Assembly (NCBI RefSeq): GCF_000002985.6
Contig: NC_003281.10
Coordinates: forward strand, 3,038,001 to 3,102,000
Origin: Caenorhabditis elegans
Taxonomy: Eukaryota > Nematoda > Chromadorea > Rhabditida > Rhabditidae
DNA: 64,000 nt
Direction of reading: 5' to 3'
This document shows positions 44,501 through 56,800 of the stretch, piece after piece. How positions within the stretch are numbered: position 1 is the stretch's first letter; the number at the start of each line of letters is the position of its first letter. A program made the position numbers and the translations under genes. Under the pieces are notes generated by a model, which made no database searches, had not been told where the DNA came from, and was given only the letters and a program-made list of their open reading frames with translations.

Positions 44501-47048
44501 AGGCTTAAAATTGAAAAAAGTACGAGAAAATTCGAAAATTTCGAGATTTGCGCAAAAATTCGCTCAGTTAGACTTAAACTTCATATTACACGAGCATAGA
44601 ATGCCAAAATACGGGAGAAATTGCTGGAAATTGAGCTAAAATTGAAAAAATGCAAGAAAATTAGCCGATTTCGGACAATATTGCACGATTTTAGGCTCAA
44701 AAATTGAAAAAAAAAACGAGAAAAAAGGCTAAAATGGCCGATTTTGGACAAAATTGGCACAGAGTTAAAGTTTTAGTCTAGAAAACTGGGAAACTACCGG
44801 AAAATTGCGCGCAAATAGGCTTTTCATTGTTTTTTTTTAGGTAATAAGGGGTACTGTAGCTCTTAAAGTACACAATCGCCATATCCTACGACAGAATGCA
44901 GAAAAGTTTGAAAAAATTGGGGAAACTAGTGAAAAAATCGAATTTTGCACGATTTTCGATTCGTAACCAAATTTTTGTCGAGAAAAATGAGCTGGTGGCC
45001 TAACTTTTTGGATTACTAGGCCACCAAGAGGAAAATGGGGGTTTTAGGTGATTTTTCACTAAAAATCAATAATTTTAAGACGAAAATAATTGGTTTTCAC
45101 TAGTCCATGTTGATTTTCGTACAGAAAATTCTGATTTTTAAGAGTTTTTAGGGATTTTTCAAAAATCTGAAAAAAAAAGCCTTAAAATAGCCTCTCTATC
45201 ATTTTTTTCCGTGACTTGTGTGCTTCTACTCTTATTGATTGCAGTAAAAACGGGTATTTATTCACATTTTTAGCCTTAAATTTGCTGAAAATGTGAATAA
45301 ATACCGTATTTCTGCAAACAATTTGACAATAGAGCACATTTGTCACTCGGAGATGCGGAAGCTATGCACAAATTTTCAATTTTTACTTTTACAAAAACTT
45401 GTAATTTTCACGTTGATTTAGTGTTAAAATGCATTTTTTAGCCAATATTGGGGTTTTAAATTGAAAAAAATCGCTAATTTTGCCGTTTTTCAGGATGCAA
45501 CGTAAGCTGGAATCGGCAAAGAAAAAAGCTGAAGGAATTCTTGAAAATGATCAAATGGAGCACTCGGAAAAGGTTCGAGAAATGAAGAAAGTGTATGCAA
45601 ATGCGACGAGAAAGGAGAAAAAGAAGGTTGAATTAGTTCGAATGACGAAAGGAAAGAAGGGAAAAACTGGACGACCAAATGGACAATATAAGCTTGTCGA
45701 TAGGTAAAATTTGGAGAAAATTTGAAGAAAAAGCTGAAAAATTGAGAAATTTTGGTTAAAAACCTCCTAAAAATGGCCAAAATCGAGAAAAGTTGAACTT
45801 TTTGTGAAATTTCACTGAAAAATTCTGGTTTAAAAAAAACAGCTAATTTTTAGACAAAAATGACGAAAATCGCGAAAAAAATTGGAAAATTTTGCAGAAA
45901 TCTTGGGCATAAAAATTACTACAAATTTTCGAAAAAATTAGATTTTCGTTGGAAACCCCCCAAAAAATTCAAAATTTCATTCAAAAAAGTCAAAAAATTG
46001 AAAAAATCGTCGATTTTTGTTGAAAAACCTTTGAAAAATTGGAAAAAATTTGAAATTTAACGAAAACTTTCATTTTTAATTGAATATTCCTTGAAAGTTC
46101 TGAAAAATTCTAAAAAAAATTGGATTTCCCCGAAAATGCCCAAAAATTCATAATAATCTCTCGAAAAAATTGAAATTTTTTTTAAAAAACGTAAAACTAT
46201 TGGAAAATTCCAATTTTTAGTTGGAAAAAAATGCAAAAAAAAACAGGAAAAAAATTGGAAATTATTCAAAATTTGACATTTTAATTGGAAAACTTGGGAA
46301 ATTTTGAAAAAATCTGACAAAATTACTCTAAAAGCTGAAAAAGTCAGAAAAATTCTGGAAATTTTTGAGAAAAAAATAAATAAATAAATCGAGAAACTTC
46401 AAAACAAAAGGAAATTTCCAAAAAATTGAGAAAAAACATCTGAAATTTTCCCAAAAGACCAGAGAATTCACAGATTTTCGCAGAAAAGAACCAAAAAAAA
46501 TCCTAAAAGTCGTAATTTTCTTGAAAGTCGAAAAAACCGCTAAAATGTTTGAGAGACTACTCTAAAAGCCTAAAAAAAATCAGGAATTTCCGAAAAATCC
46601 GAAAAACTGTTCAAAAATTCCATTTTTAGTGGAAAAAATTGGAAATTTCTCAATTTTAAATCAAAAAACCTGGAAAATTCATTAAAAACCACTCTGAAAG
46701 CCGAAAATTTTCGAAAAAAAAATTGGAAAAACTCTGGAAATTCCCACAAAAGTTCATTAAAATCACCGGAAAAATTCGAAAAACTATTCAAAATTTCCAA
46801 TTTTCAGTCGAAATATTCAAAAAATCGAAAAAATTCATAAAAAACTACTCTGAAATCCTAAAAAATCGAAAATTTCTCAAAAAAAATGCTTCAAATTTTC
46901 CAGCCGTATGAAGAAGGACCTCCGTGCAGCAAAAGCCAAAGAAAAGACAAAAGGACGCGGTGGAAAACGTGGAATTCCAAAGAAAACTGGTGGCGGAGGT
47001 GGTGGCCGTGGCCGTGGAGGTGGTGGCCGAGGAGGCGGAAGACGCTGA
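32552..47048 (+). CDS. Spb1/FTSJ3-like rRNA 2'-O-methyltransferase, 833 aa
   Basis: Ten exons: 32552-32618, 32678-32830, 32897-33006, 33999-34196, 35597-36000, 38305-38690, 41530-41886, 43164-43635, 45494-45703 and 46904-47048. All phases agree, giving 833 residues. The N-terminus ([19 protein letters not shown]) is typical of Spb1. The FtsJ domain (about 23-205) has the SAM site DLCAAPGGW and the catalytic tetrad K31 (AAFK), D117 (HDGAP), K157 (TKVF), E192 (SAEIF). Next come the central acidic and Lys-rich Spb1 region ([10 protein letters not shown]) and acidic tracts. The C-terminal Spb1 domain ends with [13 protein letters not shown], then a GRG-rich tail like those of nucleolar RNA-binding proteins. 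The family methylates large-subunit rRNA in pre-60S particles in the nucleolus. Introns 4-9 (1.2-2.8 kb) are far longer than usual for worms and hold duplications and palindromes. Confidence 0.95.
36950..37150. repeat. Short hairpin repeats, family D
   Basis: Two copies of a GTGTTTGTGTACTTTCGGAACTACCGTAACC-like unit (consensus GTGTTTGCGTACTTTTGAAGCTACAGTAACC) in intron 5 of the Spb1 homologue. Related clusters are at 52915-53470 and 55110-55550. Confidence 0.65.
37345..37945. repeat. ~600-bp inverted repeat in intron 5 of the Spb1 homologue
   Basis: Arms of nearly 300 bp around a short centre at about 37645. Paired landmarks are AAAAATACTTTGGTTTTT with AAAAACCAAAGTATTT, and ACTGAAAATCTGCGAAATTCGA with TCGAATTTCGCAGATTTTCAG. 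The outer ends (TTTTTGCAGAGTTCTTCT and AGAAGAACTCTG) resemble the exon 6 acceptor boundary. Confidence 0.88.
37942..38155. repeat. Second inverted repeat, carrying an inverted exon-6 start
   Basis: GGCGTTAATCTTTGAAAAATGAGAAAATTC at about 37946 is inverted at about 38110-38140. The right arm continues into ACGCCAGCGTAGGAGGACTC (38135-38154), the exact reverse complement of 38304-38323, the splice boundary and first codons of exon 6. Confidence 0.9.
40557..41509. repeat. 953-bp duplicated block, copy 1
   Basis: Almost identical to 47443-48398, with roughly a dozen differences by eye. It contains several family C hairpin modules (GGGTCCCGCCACGAAAATTGTAG, AAAGGCGCATAGGTAG, TCAATATGGGGC). It lies in intron 6 of the Spb1 homologue and ends 20 bp before exon 7. 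Confidence 0.93.
42552..43148. mobile_element. 597-bp palindromic element (MITE-like)
   Basis: Ends are ATATATTAGGTCTCGAAATA and its inverse. Inverted similarity runs almost to the centre (AACTTTGTTCGCTGCGTATC, CACCCCAAGTGCCCTAACTC, GACAAAAGTTTGG with their inverses). No coding capacity. It sits in intron 7 of the Spb1 homologue, 15 bp from exon 8, so its end forms part of the polypyrimidine tract. Confidence 0.9.
45241..45322. repeat. Small fold-back in intron 8
   Basis: GCAGTAAAAACGGGTATTTATTCACATTTT at the left pairs with GAAAATGTGAATAAATACCGTATTTCTGC at the right around a short loop. Confidence 0.75.
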
Positions 47049-48701
47049 AAATTTCAAATTTTTTCGCTTTTTTACCCCCCGATTACCCCATTGTTCGTTT
47101 TATTTTTTATTTTTTACATCGTTATCAATTTTTTTTGTGTTTTTTTTTGTTGTTATACAGTTTTTAACCGCTTTTTCTGTTTTTTTGACCCCAAAAAATC
47201 TGAAATTGTTAATTTTTTTTAATTGTTATTTTACTCTTAAAAACCCCCAAAATGAAGCCAATTTGCGTATTTTTGTAGCCAATTTTCCAGCAGAAACGTT
47301 AATTTTAACCTAAAATCATTTATCTTTTCACAAAATTGGGTCCCACCACGAAAATCGCCGTTCGTTGTGAGACCCAATTTTTCGGCTGTTTTTGTTTGTT
47401 TTTAAAACAAATCTTAGTGCGCAGAGCATTAATTGTGCCTAAACACCGCAATTTTCGAAAATGTTGGGTCCCGCCACGAAAATTGTAGTTTAAAGGCGCA
47501 TAGGTAGATCAAAACTCAAAGTTGGCGGATTCTAGTCAATATGGGGCTTATTTTAAAGCTCTCGGTAAGCTGAATGTAGTTTAGCTACTGACAATTGAAA
47601 ATTTAAACAATTTTTGGGTCTAGCAGCGAAAATTTCGAATTTAAAGGCGCATAGGTAGGACAAATTTCAAAATTGACGGAATCTAGTCAATATGGGGCTT
47701 ATTTGAAAGCTCTCAATGAGCTGAATCTAGTTTAGCTACTAAAAATAAAAAAAATACTGAAAAATTTCGCGGCGAGACCCAAAATTCTATTTTTCATCAG
47801 ATTTTAATGAAAAAAACCCGGATTTTTTCGAATTTTTTTGATAAATTTAAAATTTAAAATTGAACCACTAATAACTTCAAAATGGCACATCTGTCGCCTA
47901 GTTCTCGGGAATTTCTGTATATTTTGGGTCCCGCCACGAAAAAAAAAATCTAAATTTAAAGGCACATGACCCAATTTCCCCCTTCATTTTCGAGGAAATC
48001 ACTTAAAAATTTGAATTCTTTGAAAAATTCCAGTCAAAACACACTTTTATTAAGCCTCTAACGTCGATTTTTAACTATTTCGGGTCTCGCCACGAAAAAT
48101 TGTAGTTTAAAGGCGCATAGGTAGTTGAAATTTCAAAATTGACGGATTCTAGTCAATATGGGGCACATTTTGAAGCTCTCAGTGAGCTTAATATACTGCG
48201 GCTACTAAAAATTGAATATTTTCAAATTTTTTGGGTCTCGCAGCGAAAGTTTCGAATTTAAAGGCGCATACAGTCATTTTATGGCGGTTCTAGACAAACT
48301 TTCTGAGTAAATTTTGATTTATTTTTCAATTTCACTTATAAACCAGTCTCAGTCATTATATTTGACAAATTTTGGTGGGTCCCGCCACGAAAATTTCAAA
48401 TTTAAAGGCGCATATATATATGTTAATTTCAAAATTGACGGAATATAGTCAATATGGGGCTCGTTTGAAAGCTCAGAGTGTAAGGAACTTGGATAAAATG
48501 ATAAGAATCTTTGAAATCGCAAAAAAAAAATTTTGAAAAATTTATTTTGAAAAAAAAATTTCGAAAAAAAATTTTTTTCGCTCAATTTTTTTAAATTATC
48601 GATTTTTCTCCACATTTCTGTCCTAAATTCATTATCCCTCTCACTCTTCAACGTACCAATTATAAAATGACAGGTGGCCCCACGGACAGCAGCAGCAGCA
48701 G
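47049..48701. other. Intergenic region between the Spb1 homologue and sft-1
   Basis: Holds the 3' flank of the Spb1 homologue, then the second copy of the 953-bp block (47443-48398) with one more family C module (48399-48475), then about 220 bp with the likely sft-1 promoter. No gene is seen. No classical AATAAA was found just after the stop codon at 47048. Confidence 0.6.
47443..48398. repeat. 953-bp duplicated block, copy 2
   Basis: Matches 40557-41509 from ACACCGCAA through ACGAAAATTTCA. It lies about 0.4 kb past the stop codon of the Spb1 homologue and about 0.3 kb before the sft-1 start. Confidence 0.93.
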
Positions 48702-51700
48702 ATGCCCCTCCCAGCAGCCGCTTTTGCACGGATTTTGGTTGTCAGTAGGCAACGGCTATTCAATACAAGGATAATACATACATCTGGCAGTGGATATTCA
48801 ATTACTCAATGCCGTTTTTATAAAGTTTCTGCGAAAAAAAAAAATTCAAAAAAAAAAAAAATTTTTTTTTGGAAATTTTGAAAATTTTTTTTTTCGAATT
48901 TTTTCTCAATTTTCAACTCAAAATTGCGTTTTTCACTCATTTCTCCCCCACAAAAATCCAATTTTTTCCCAAAAAATCGCCGAAATCCGATAGTTTTCCG
49001 TGAATCCCGAGCAATTCTCATATTTCTTCAAAAAACTCTGAATTTTCACTTAATTTCGCGAAATTTTATGTTAAATATTGAGATATATTGAGTTACACTC
49101 AGAAAAATCAATAAAATTGCGGGAATTCACTTTTTTTTTTTGGAAAAATTTTTTTTTTGGAAACTTTTTGAAATTTTCAATTTTTTACTTTTAATTGTAA
49201 TTTTTTTCAGTTTTAGTCAACTTTTTCTTATAAATCGCGTCGAGACCTTTAAAATAAGCCCCATATTGACTAGAATCCGTCTTTTTTGAAGTTCGACCTA
49301 CCTTTGCGCCTTTAAACTCGAGATTTTCGCGGTGGGACCCGATTTTCAACAAATTTTGGGTTTCTACGCTTGTTAGAAAGCTGGGCTTGGAAAACGTGAT
49401 AAATCCTCTTTAAATAAGTGCAATTTTTGCTAATTTCGGCAAAAAAATGTGTAAAAGTTGGGTCTCGCCACGAAAAACGCTGATTTGAAGGCGCGAAGCT
49501 TTAATTTTTGAGGTTAAAAATTCGAATTCTACGCGAAATTCTACCCATGGAAACTTCTTTTTTGGACTCTCTAGCACAAAATTAACATTTTTTGGGTCTC
49601 GCCGCGAAAAATTGTAGTTTAAAGGCGCATAGGTAGATCAAAACTCAAAATTGACAGAAAATACCCAATATGGGGCTTATTTTAAAGCTCTCAGTGAGCT
49701 GAATCTGAAAATGAAACTATAAAATAAATATTTCGGAGTTTTGAAATTTTTTGGGCCAACAATTATAATTTTTTCGGGTCCTACCACGAAATTGGACTTT
49801 TTTGCAATTTTCTGGAAAAAACGTTAATTTTAACTCAATTATCATCGTAAAACTTTTATCGATGAAAAAAAATTGAATTTTGAAAATTTTCGGGTCCCAC
49901 CACGAAAATGCCGAATTTAATGGCGCGTAACTCAATTTTCCGGTCCTTTTTCGAGAAAACCACTATAAAATTTGAAATTTTCACAAAATTCCTGACTGTG
50001 TCGCTTTTTCTTAGACCTTTAACGTCGATTTTTAACTTTTTCGGGTCTCACCGCGAAAAATTGTAGTTTAAAGGCGCATAGGTAGATCAAAACTCAAAAT
50101 TGTCGGATTATAGTCAATATGGGGCTTATTTTAAAGCTCTCAGTGAGCTGAAGTCGAATTTTTATAGTAAATTGAGAAATATGTTGAAATGGAAAAAAAA
50201 ATAATTTTCAAAAAAAAAATTAAAAAAAAAAAAAAAATGTTTTTTGTTTGAAAATTACCAAAATATATCTCATATCTATTATAAAACCTAATTTTTTAAA
50301 AAATTTTCAGACAACTCCTTGCCTCACCCACAAACAATCCCAAATTCTCGACCTAGACGCGCCAAAATCACGTGAAAACCGGGAAAAGGATGGCGGGAAG
50401 TCGAAAAAATCGAAAAAATCGATTAAATGGAGCACGGGCTCCGTTCTGATGCTCACAATACCCGTTTTCGCTTTTTCGTTGGGAATTTGGCAGACTTTTC
50501 GCCTGAAATGGAAGTTAGACCTGATTGAGCATTTGAAAGGGCGACTGAATCAAACTGCACAGGAATTACCTGAAGATTTGAGTTGGTAAGAATAATTTCA
50601 GCGGAATATTCAAAAAATTTGGTGTAAAAATCGATTTTTCTTCCGATTTTTGATCTAAAAATATTTTTTTTGCCCAAAATTTTTTCTGACTTAAATTCTC
50701 CCCATTTTCACTTCAAAATTCTCATTCAGCTCTGCGAGAGCTTCAAAATAAGCCCCATATTGACTAGATTTGGACTATTTTGAAATTTAACCTACCTATG
50801 CGCCTTTAAACTACAATTTTTCGCGGCGAGACCCGTAAAAAATTCAAAATCGACGTTAGTGGCTCGAAAAAACCTATTTTGTCCGAAATTTCATGGAGAA
50901 TTCAGATTCAAAAGTGGTTTTTCTGAAAATAAACGGGAAATTCGGGCTATGCGCCTTTAATTCGTGGTGGCACCCAAAATTTCCAGAAAACTTCGAAATA
51001 AAGGTAACCCAGTCATGATTATACTTATTTCAAAGCTAAAATTGAGCAGATTTCAAATATAATATCCATTTTACATTTTTGCTGTAAAATTTGGGTCTCG
51101 CCACGAAAATTCGAATTTAAAGGCGCATAGCTTGAATTTCTAATTATTTTTCAGGAAAATGATATTAAAATTTGAATTTTCCACAAAATTTCAGTCTTTT
51201 CTTTGCTTTTTCTTAACCTTTAACATTGATTTTTAACTTTTTCGGGTCTCACCGCGAAAATTCGAATTTAAAGGCGCGTTGGTAGGTCAAAACTCAAAAT
51301 TGTCGGATTCTAGTCAATATGTGGCTCTTTTTGAAGCGCTCAGTGAGCTGAGCAAGAAAATAACAAAATTTTGATGAAAATCTAAACTTTTTGAAAAAAA
51401 AAACATTTCCAAAAAAAATTCCAAAATTTTTTTTTTCTCAAACTTAAAAAAAAATTTCTAAATTTATTCCCAATTTCTTTCAGTGAATCCCTCGAACCCC
51501 TCGAATACTGTAGGGTTACTGTAACCGGCGAGTTTCTCCACGAAAAGGAGTTCATCATCAGTCCCCGAGGTCGTTTCGACCCCGGAAAGAAGACCAGCGC
51601 CGCCGCCGGCTCAATGTTGTCTGAAAATGAAATGAGCAGTCATGGAGGACACCTAATCACTCCGTTTAGACTGAAAAATTCGGGGTTTGTAATAAGAGAA

Positions 51701-53648
51701 AATTTGGAAAAACTGGTGAAATTAGAATATTTTCGCTTCGAGACCCAAAAATTCCGTATTTCCAGTAGCCAAACTAGATTCAGCCGACTGAGAGCTTCAA
51801 AATAAGCCCCATATTGGCTAAATTTGGACTATTTTGAAGTTTGACCTACCTATGCGCCTTTAAACTCGAGGTTTTCGTGGTGGGACCCAAAATACTTAAT
51901 GTGGACGGAAATAGGGCAATATGGGGCTCATTTTAAAGCTCTCATTGTGCGGAGTATGAAAATATCAATGTTAAGAAGAAAAAATTGGAGTTAATAAAAA
52001 AATGTCCAGGAAAATCGAGATTTTTCGCTTCGAGACCTAAAATTTCCAGAAATGTTCCATTTTTAGTAGCTAACTTAAAGTCAGCTCACCGAGAGCTTCA
52101 AAATGAGCTCCATATTGACTATATTCCGCCAATTTTGAAGTTTGACCTACCTATGCGCCTTTAAATTTGGAGTTTTCGTGGCGAGACCCAAAAACTTCAA
52201 AACTGACGGAAACTTGTCAATATGGGGCTTATTTTGAAGCTCTCAGTGAGCTTAATTCGATTTTTGAACTAAATTTGAGAAATTTTTTATTTTGAAAAAA
52301 AATTTGCAAAAAAAAAATTTTTTTTTCAAATCAAATTTTTTTCAGAAAAATAATCCTAATCAACCGTGGATGGCTTCCAAGCTTCTACTTTGACCCGGAA
52401 ACCCGCCAAAAAACCAATCCACGTGGCACCCTTACCCTGCCGGCAATCGTCCGAAAAACCGAGAAACGGCCCCAATTCGTAGGCCAAAATGTGCCGGAAC
52501 AAGGTGTTTGGTACTATCGGGACCTGAATCAAATGGCTAAACATTATGGAACAGAGCCAGTGTTGTTAGATGCAGCTTATGGTAGGTTTTGGTTAGGAAA
52601 AACCAAAAAAAAATTGAAAAAATTCGAGATTTTTTGAGGAAAATTGGATTTTTTTTCCGAGTTTTCCCCAATAAAAATGATATTTTTGCAGAAACTACAG
52701 TGCCGGGTGGTCCAATTGGTGGTCAAACCAATATCAACGTTCGGAATGAGCATTTGAACTATTTGACGACTTGGTAAACGGATTTTCAAAATTTAAAACT
52801 GAAAAAACCCGAGTTTTACTGAAAATTTCAAATTTTCAACTCAAAATCTGAATTCCCCGTCACATTTCACTTTTTATAGCTTTTTCCAAGGATCTCTAGC
52901 TAAAAATTGACTTTTGAGGGGTACTGTAGCTTCAAAAGTACGCAAACACCACCAAACACCAGATCTTACGACATTTTGCAGATTTTTTTTCGAAAATTGA
53001 GGAAACAGAATAAAAATAGTGAAAAAAAATTTGATTTTCAAGTCGAAATTTGATAAAAATCGATTTTCGCCGGTTACTGTAGCTTCAAAAGTACGCAAAC
53101 ACCCCGCCGAACACCGAATTTTACGAAAAATTGCGGAAAATTCTAAAATTAACCTCACATGCTGCAAAATAGCTGTAAACTGGAAGTTATTGATAAAAAA
53201 TCCTGAAAGTTACACATTTCGCGGGGTACGGTAGCTTCAAAAGTACGCAAACACCGAATCTTACGACATTTTGCAGAAAAAAACTCAAAAAATCAGGGGT
53301 TCGTTGTGAAAAATCTCGGAGAATTCGAATTTCGCCTTAAAAATTTCCAGAAATAATATTGGAACCCGAAAAACTCGGAAAATTCCACAATTTCGCGGGT
53401 TACTGTAGCTTCGAAAGTACGCAAACACCGCGCCAAACACCGAATCTTACGACATTTTGCAGAATTTTTCAAAAAAACAGATATTAGGGGTAATAAATGG
53501 CGGGGAATTCGAATTTTCTGCTTAAATTCCCCGCAAAAATTTAGTTTTTCGGCTGAAATTTCAGAAATTTCAGAAAATTTCAATTTTTTCCAGGTTCACA
53601 CTCACTTTGGTCACAATGCTCATGTGGATTCATAAATTCCGGAAATAA
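48702..53648 (+). CDS. sft-1: SURF1 cytochrome c oxidase assembly factor, 323 aa
   Basis: Six exons: 48702-48824, 50311-50585, 51484-51684, 52346-52581, 52692-52773 and 53594-53648. Phases agree and give 323 residues. The N-terminal 41 residues are rich in Arg, Ala and Ser without acids ([20 protein letters not shown]), as in a mitochondrial presequence. The first membrane segment is at about 85-101 ([18 protein letters not shown], a SURF1 hallmark). [21 protein letters not shown] and [10 protein letters not shown] are further SURF1 motifs. The second membrane segment is at about 302-318. The protein belongs in the inner mitochondrial membrane and assists assembly of complex IV. Its human counterpart is a Leigh syndrome gene. 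Exon 1 is joined by phase and composition only (GTTTCT donor). Introns 1-3 carry family C hairpins. Symbol from recall of C. elegans sft-1. Confidence 0.95.
49236..52260. repeat. Family C hairpin copies in sft-1 introns
   Basis: Copies at about 49236-49345, 49590-49700, 50045-50155, 50722-50832, 51070-51350, 51770-51950 and 52080-52255. They share AAGCCCCATATTGACTAGA, GACCTACCTATGCGCCTTTAAA and GTGGCGAGACCC in either orientation. Confidence 0.85.
52915..53470. repeat. Family D repeats, four copies in sft-1 intron 5
   Basis: TACTGTAGCTTCAAAAGTACGCAAACACC recurs at about 52922, 53074, 53228 and 53402, each followed by an AATCTTACGACATTTTGCAGA-like sequence. The spacing is about 155-175 bp, so these are tandem units. 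Confidence 0.88.
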
Positions 53649-53871
53649 TATTTTTTCCTTCTGACGGGTTTTATTTAGCTTTATTCAGTTGTTTTTTTTT
53701 GTAGAATTTTTAGATTTATAAATTTTTGAAAATTTTTTTTTGAATTTTTTCTTTTTTTGTTGTTGGAAAATCTGTATTTATTGCAGTTTTTATTCTTTTT
53801 TTTTCTTTTTTTGTTGTATTTTTATAACTATAAATCAAAAATTTTAAAGATTCCCGATCGGCCCAGATGCG
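53649..53871 (+). promoter_or_regulatory. Short gap between sft-1 and the coiled-coil gene
   Basis: Only 223 bp of T-rich DNA separate the sft-1 stop from the next ATG on the same strand. TTTATTGCAG, TTTTAAAG and GGCCCAG are possible acceptors for a trans-spliced leader. ATGCGATGAGC just before the start gives a two-codon upstream frame whose stop overlaps the main ATG. The layout suits a nematode operon with SL2 splicing. Confidence 0.5.
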
Positions 53872-56800
53872 ATGAGCAAAGAAACTGGAAAAATGGCGGA
53901 AGAGGTGAGAAATTATCGATTTTTTCGTGAAAAATTATCCAAAACTTTTTGAAAATACTAAATTTGAATTCAGCGCGCTGAGAGCTTTTAAATAAGCCCC
54001 ATATTGGCTAGGCTACGGTGATTTTGAATTTTTCGACCCTATGCGCCTTTAAATTGGGAGATTTCGTGGTGGGACCCAAATTTTGCGAATTTCAGCGGAG
54101 ATAGCTGATATACGTGTAATTTGAAAGATAATGGCGTGTAGAATTCAAAAAATAACAAGAAAATCTGAAAAGGTTAAGTTATGCGCCTTTAAATTGGGGA
54201 TTTTCGTGACGGGACCCAGAAATTTCAAAATTAATCAAAATTGACGGAATCTGGCCGATATTGGGCTTATTTTGAAGCTCTCGGCAAATGCAATTCAAAA
54301 ATGATAGTGAAAATCTAAAAAAGTTAAGCTATGCGCCTTTAAATTGGGAATTGTCGTGGTGGGACCCAGAAATTTCAAAAATTGACAAAGTTGGCCGAAC
54401 CTAGCCGATATGAGGCTTATTTTGAAGCTCTTGAAGGAACGCATTCGGATTTCCAGTTAGTTTTGAGATAAAATTAATTTTGAAAAAAAAAATTTCGAAA
54501 ATTTTTTTTTTTTCAAAATTTTCAAAAAAAAAAATTTTTTTCCCAAGTTTCTTTCTAATTTCAAATCTAAACTAAAACCAGACGAACTCCCAACTCCAAG
54601 CCAACACTTTTATGGGTCCCAGGCGCCAAATTTATAACCATTTCCGTCCGGGAAACTGAGAGCCAAAAAAAAAATCTCGGAACGAAGGCAATTGTCTCGG
54701 GAAATGCTCCAAGAGCTCAGAGCACCCTCACAAAAACATAAGGAGAAGCTTCTTGCATTTTTTCCCCCTCGTATTTATACACATAATTGTAGTGAGCAGT
54801 GAGAAAACGACCGGGGGAGGGGGGGGGTCCCTCTAAGCTTCTCCACATAAAAATAGTGTATTTCCTTGCGTTTTCCGACGTTTTTCTCCCCTTTTTTATG
54901 CTTTTTGTGACCCCGTGTATACCCTCTGAGTCCTGTCTGTGTGATATTTTTTTTTCGCTAAAAAAATTTGAAAAAAAAAATTTTACCAAAAAATTTTTTT
55001 TTGGAATTTTAAATTTTTCTACAAGTTTTTGCTCTTAAATTCAAGTTTTCCATCATTTTCTACCATTTTTCCCAGTTTTTTGAGATTTTCTGCAGTTTTC
55101 CGTGGAATTCCGTGTTTGCGTATTTTCAATACTACAGTAACCCTGCCAAATTTTCAAAAATTTCCGAGAATTCGAATTTCTAGTGGTTTGACTCACAAAA
55201 TTTTGAATTCTACGCCATTTTTTTTTTGGATTTTCCGCAATTTTGCGTGATATTCGGTGTTTGCAGGATCTCCAAACTACAGTACCCTCTACAAATTAGC
55301 AAAAAGTACAAAATTCTATATTTTTATGTGATTTGACTCGAAATTTTGAATTCAACACGTCATTTTTCACCTCTCTTTCCAAATTTTCCGATAAATTCTG
55401 CAATTTCTCGTGAAATTCCGTGTTTGCGTACTTTTTCGGCTTACCGTAATCATAAAAATTAAAATTTTACGCTCATTTTCCAAATTTTCAATGAAATTCC
55501 AGCGTTGGATTCGGGGTGTTTGCGTATTACTGGGGCTACAGTAGCCAGGAAGATTTAAATTTTTCGTTATTTTGAAAATAAATTCACTTTGTTGTTAAAT
55601 CGATTCAAAACCCAGAAAAATATTCATTTTTTCAAAATTTCGTAGAATTTTCTATGATTTTATACTCGGGGGGTCAAGTGCCTCCTATTCACTTGAGTTC
55701 CTTCCTAAAAGTGCGGCACTTGAGAATTTTTGAACGTATATTCCTATTTTCTTTTATAATGCAGTGAAGTTATATATAATCCAGCCCTGAAGCAAAAATC
55801 AAAAGAAAAGTCCAAAATCTTGGAGCTCCTTTTTGCCCAAAATCCAGAATTTTCGGCGTTTTTCTAGCCTAAAATCACCAATTTTGTAGTTTTCCAAACA
55901 TTATACCACGGATTCTGTTATCGGCTCTTTTTCTGACAGAAGCCAGAACCCAGAAGACCGAAAAAATCTGAGAAATTCGAAATTCTAAAAAACAAAAACC
56001 TTGAACCTCGCCGTCTGGCTTCCTTCAAACTAGAAAGTATTTAAATATTCACAAAACCCCCTTGTTTCCGGTTCCGACTGCGGGGGTTTCAACTTTTTTT
56101 GCACTTTTTGTCCAAAAATTTGCACTAACTATGAGGACACTTGTAAATGTAAAAAGACAGCACTTTTTAGTTAAAATTTTTCAACTTTCAAACATTTTGT
56201 TTGGAAACTGTAATTGTAGGCCCAAATCCTAAGCATAAGCCTATTCCTAAGCCTGAGCATAAGCTTAAGCCTAAGACTAAGCATAAGAGTAAGCCTAAAA
56301 TTTGTGCACAAAAGCTAAGCCTGACAACTAGACCAGAAGAAGACCTAAGCCTAAGGACGGAGCTTGAAAACAAAACCTAAAAGAAAAAAAAACTTTAAAC
56401 CTCGGGCTAAGCCTGACAGCAGAAGCCTTCAAACCTTATAGTAAGCCTGAAAACATAAATTGGCCAATTTCTAAAAGTACGTTAAAACATTAAACGAACG
56501 GCTAAAATGACCTAAAAATGAGAAAATTTACAACAAAAAAGTGAGCAAAAAGTGTTGTCAATTTACTCTCATTGCCTATTCATGACATTTACCTCACTGA
56601 CATTAAAGCCTGATAAATGACCCGCTTTTAGACATTCAAAAGGTGTGCAGGTCACTTTTTGCATCGGAAATGAGCTCGCATTTCCCATTTCCTGCGAGAA
56701 AGAGCCCTACTCTTTTTACCTTTTACCCTTTTTTTTCGTGCTAGTTTTGAGCTACCTGGTATTTTTTTTTAAGAAAAAAAGCTATAACTTTTTCGATTTT

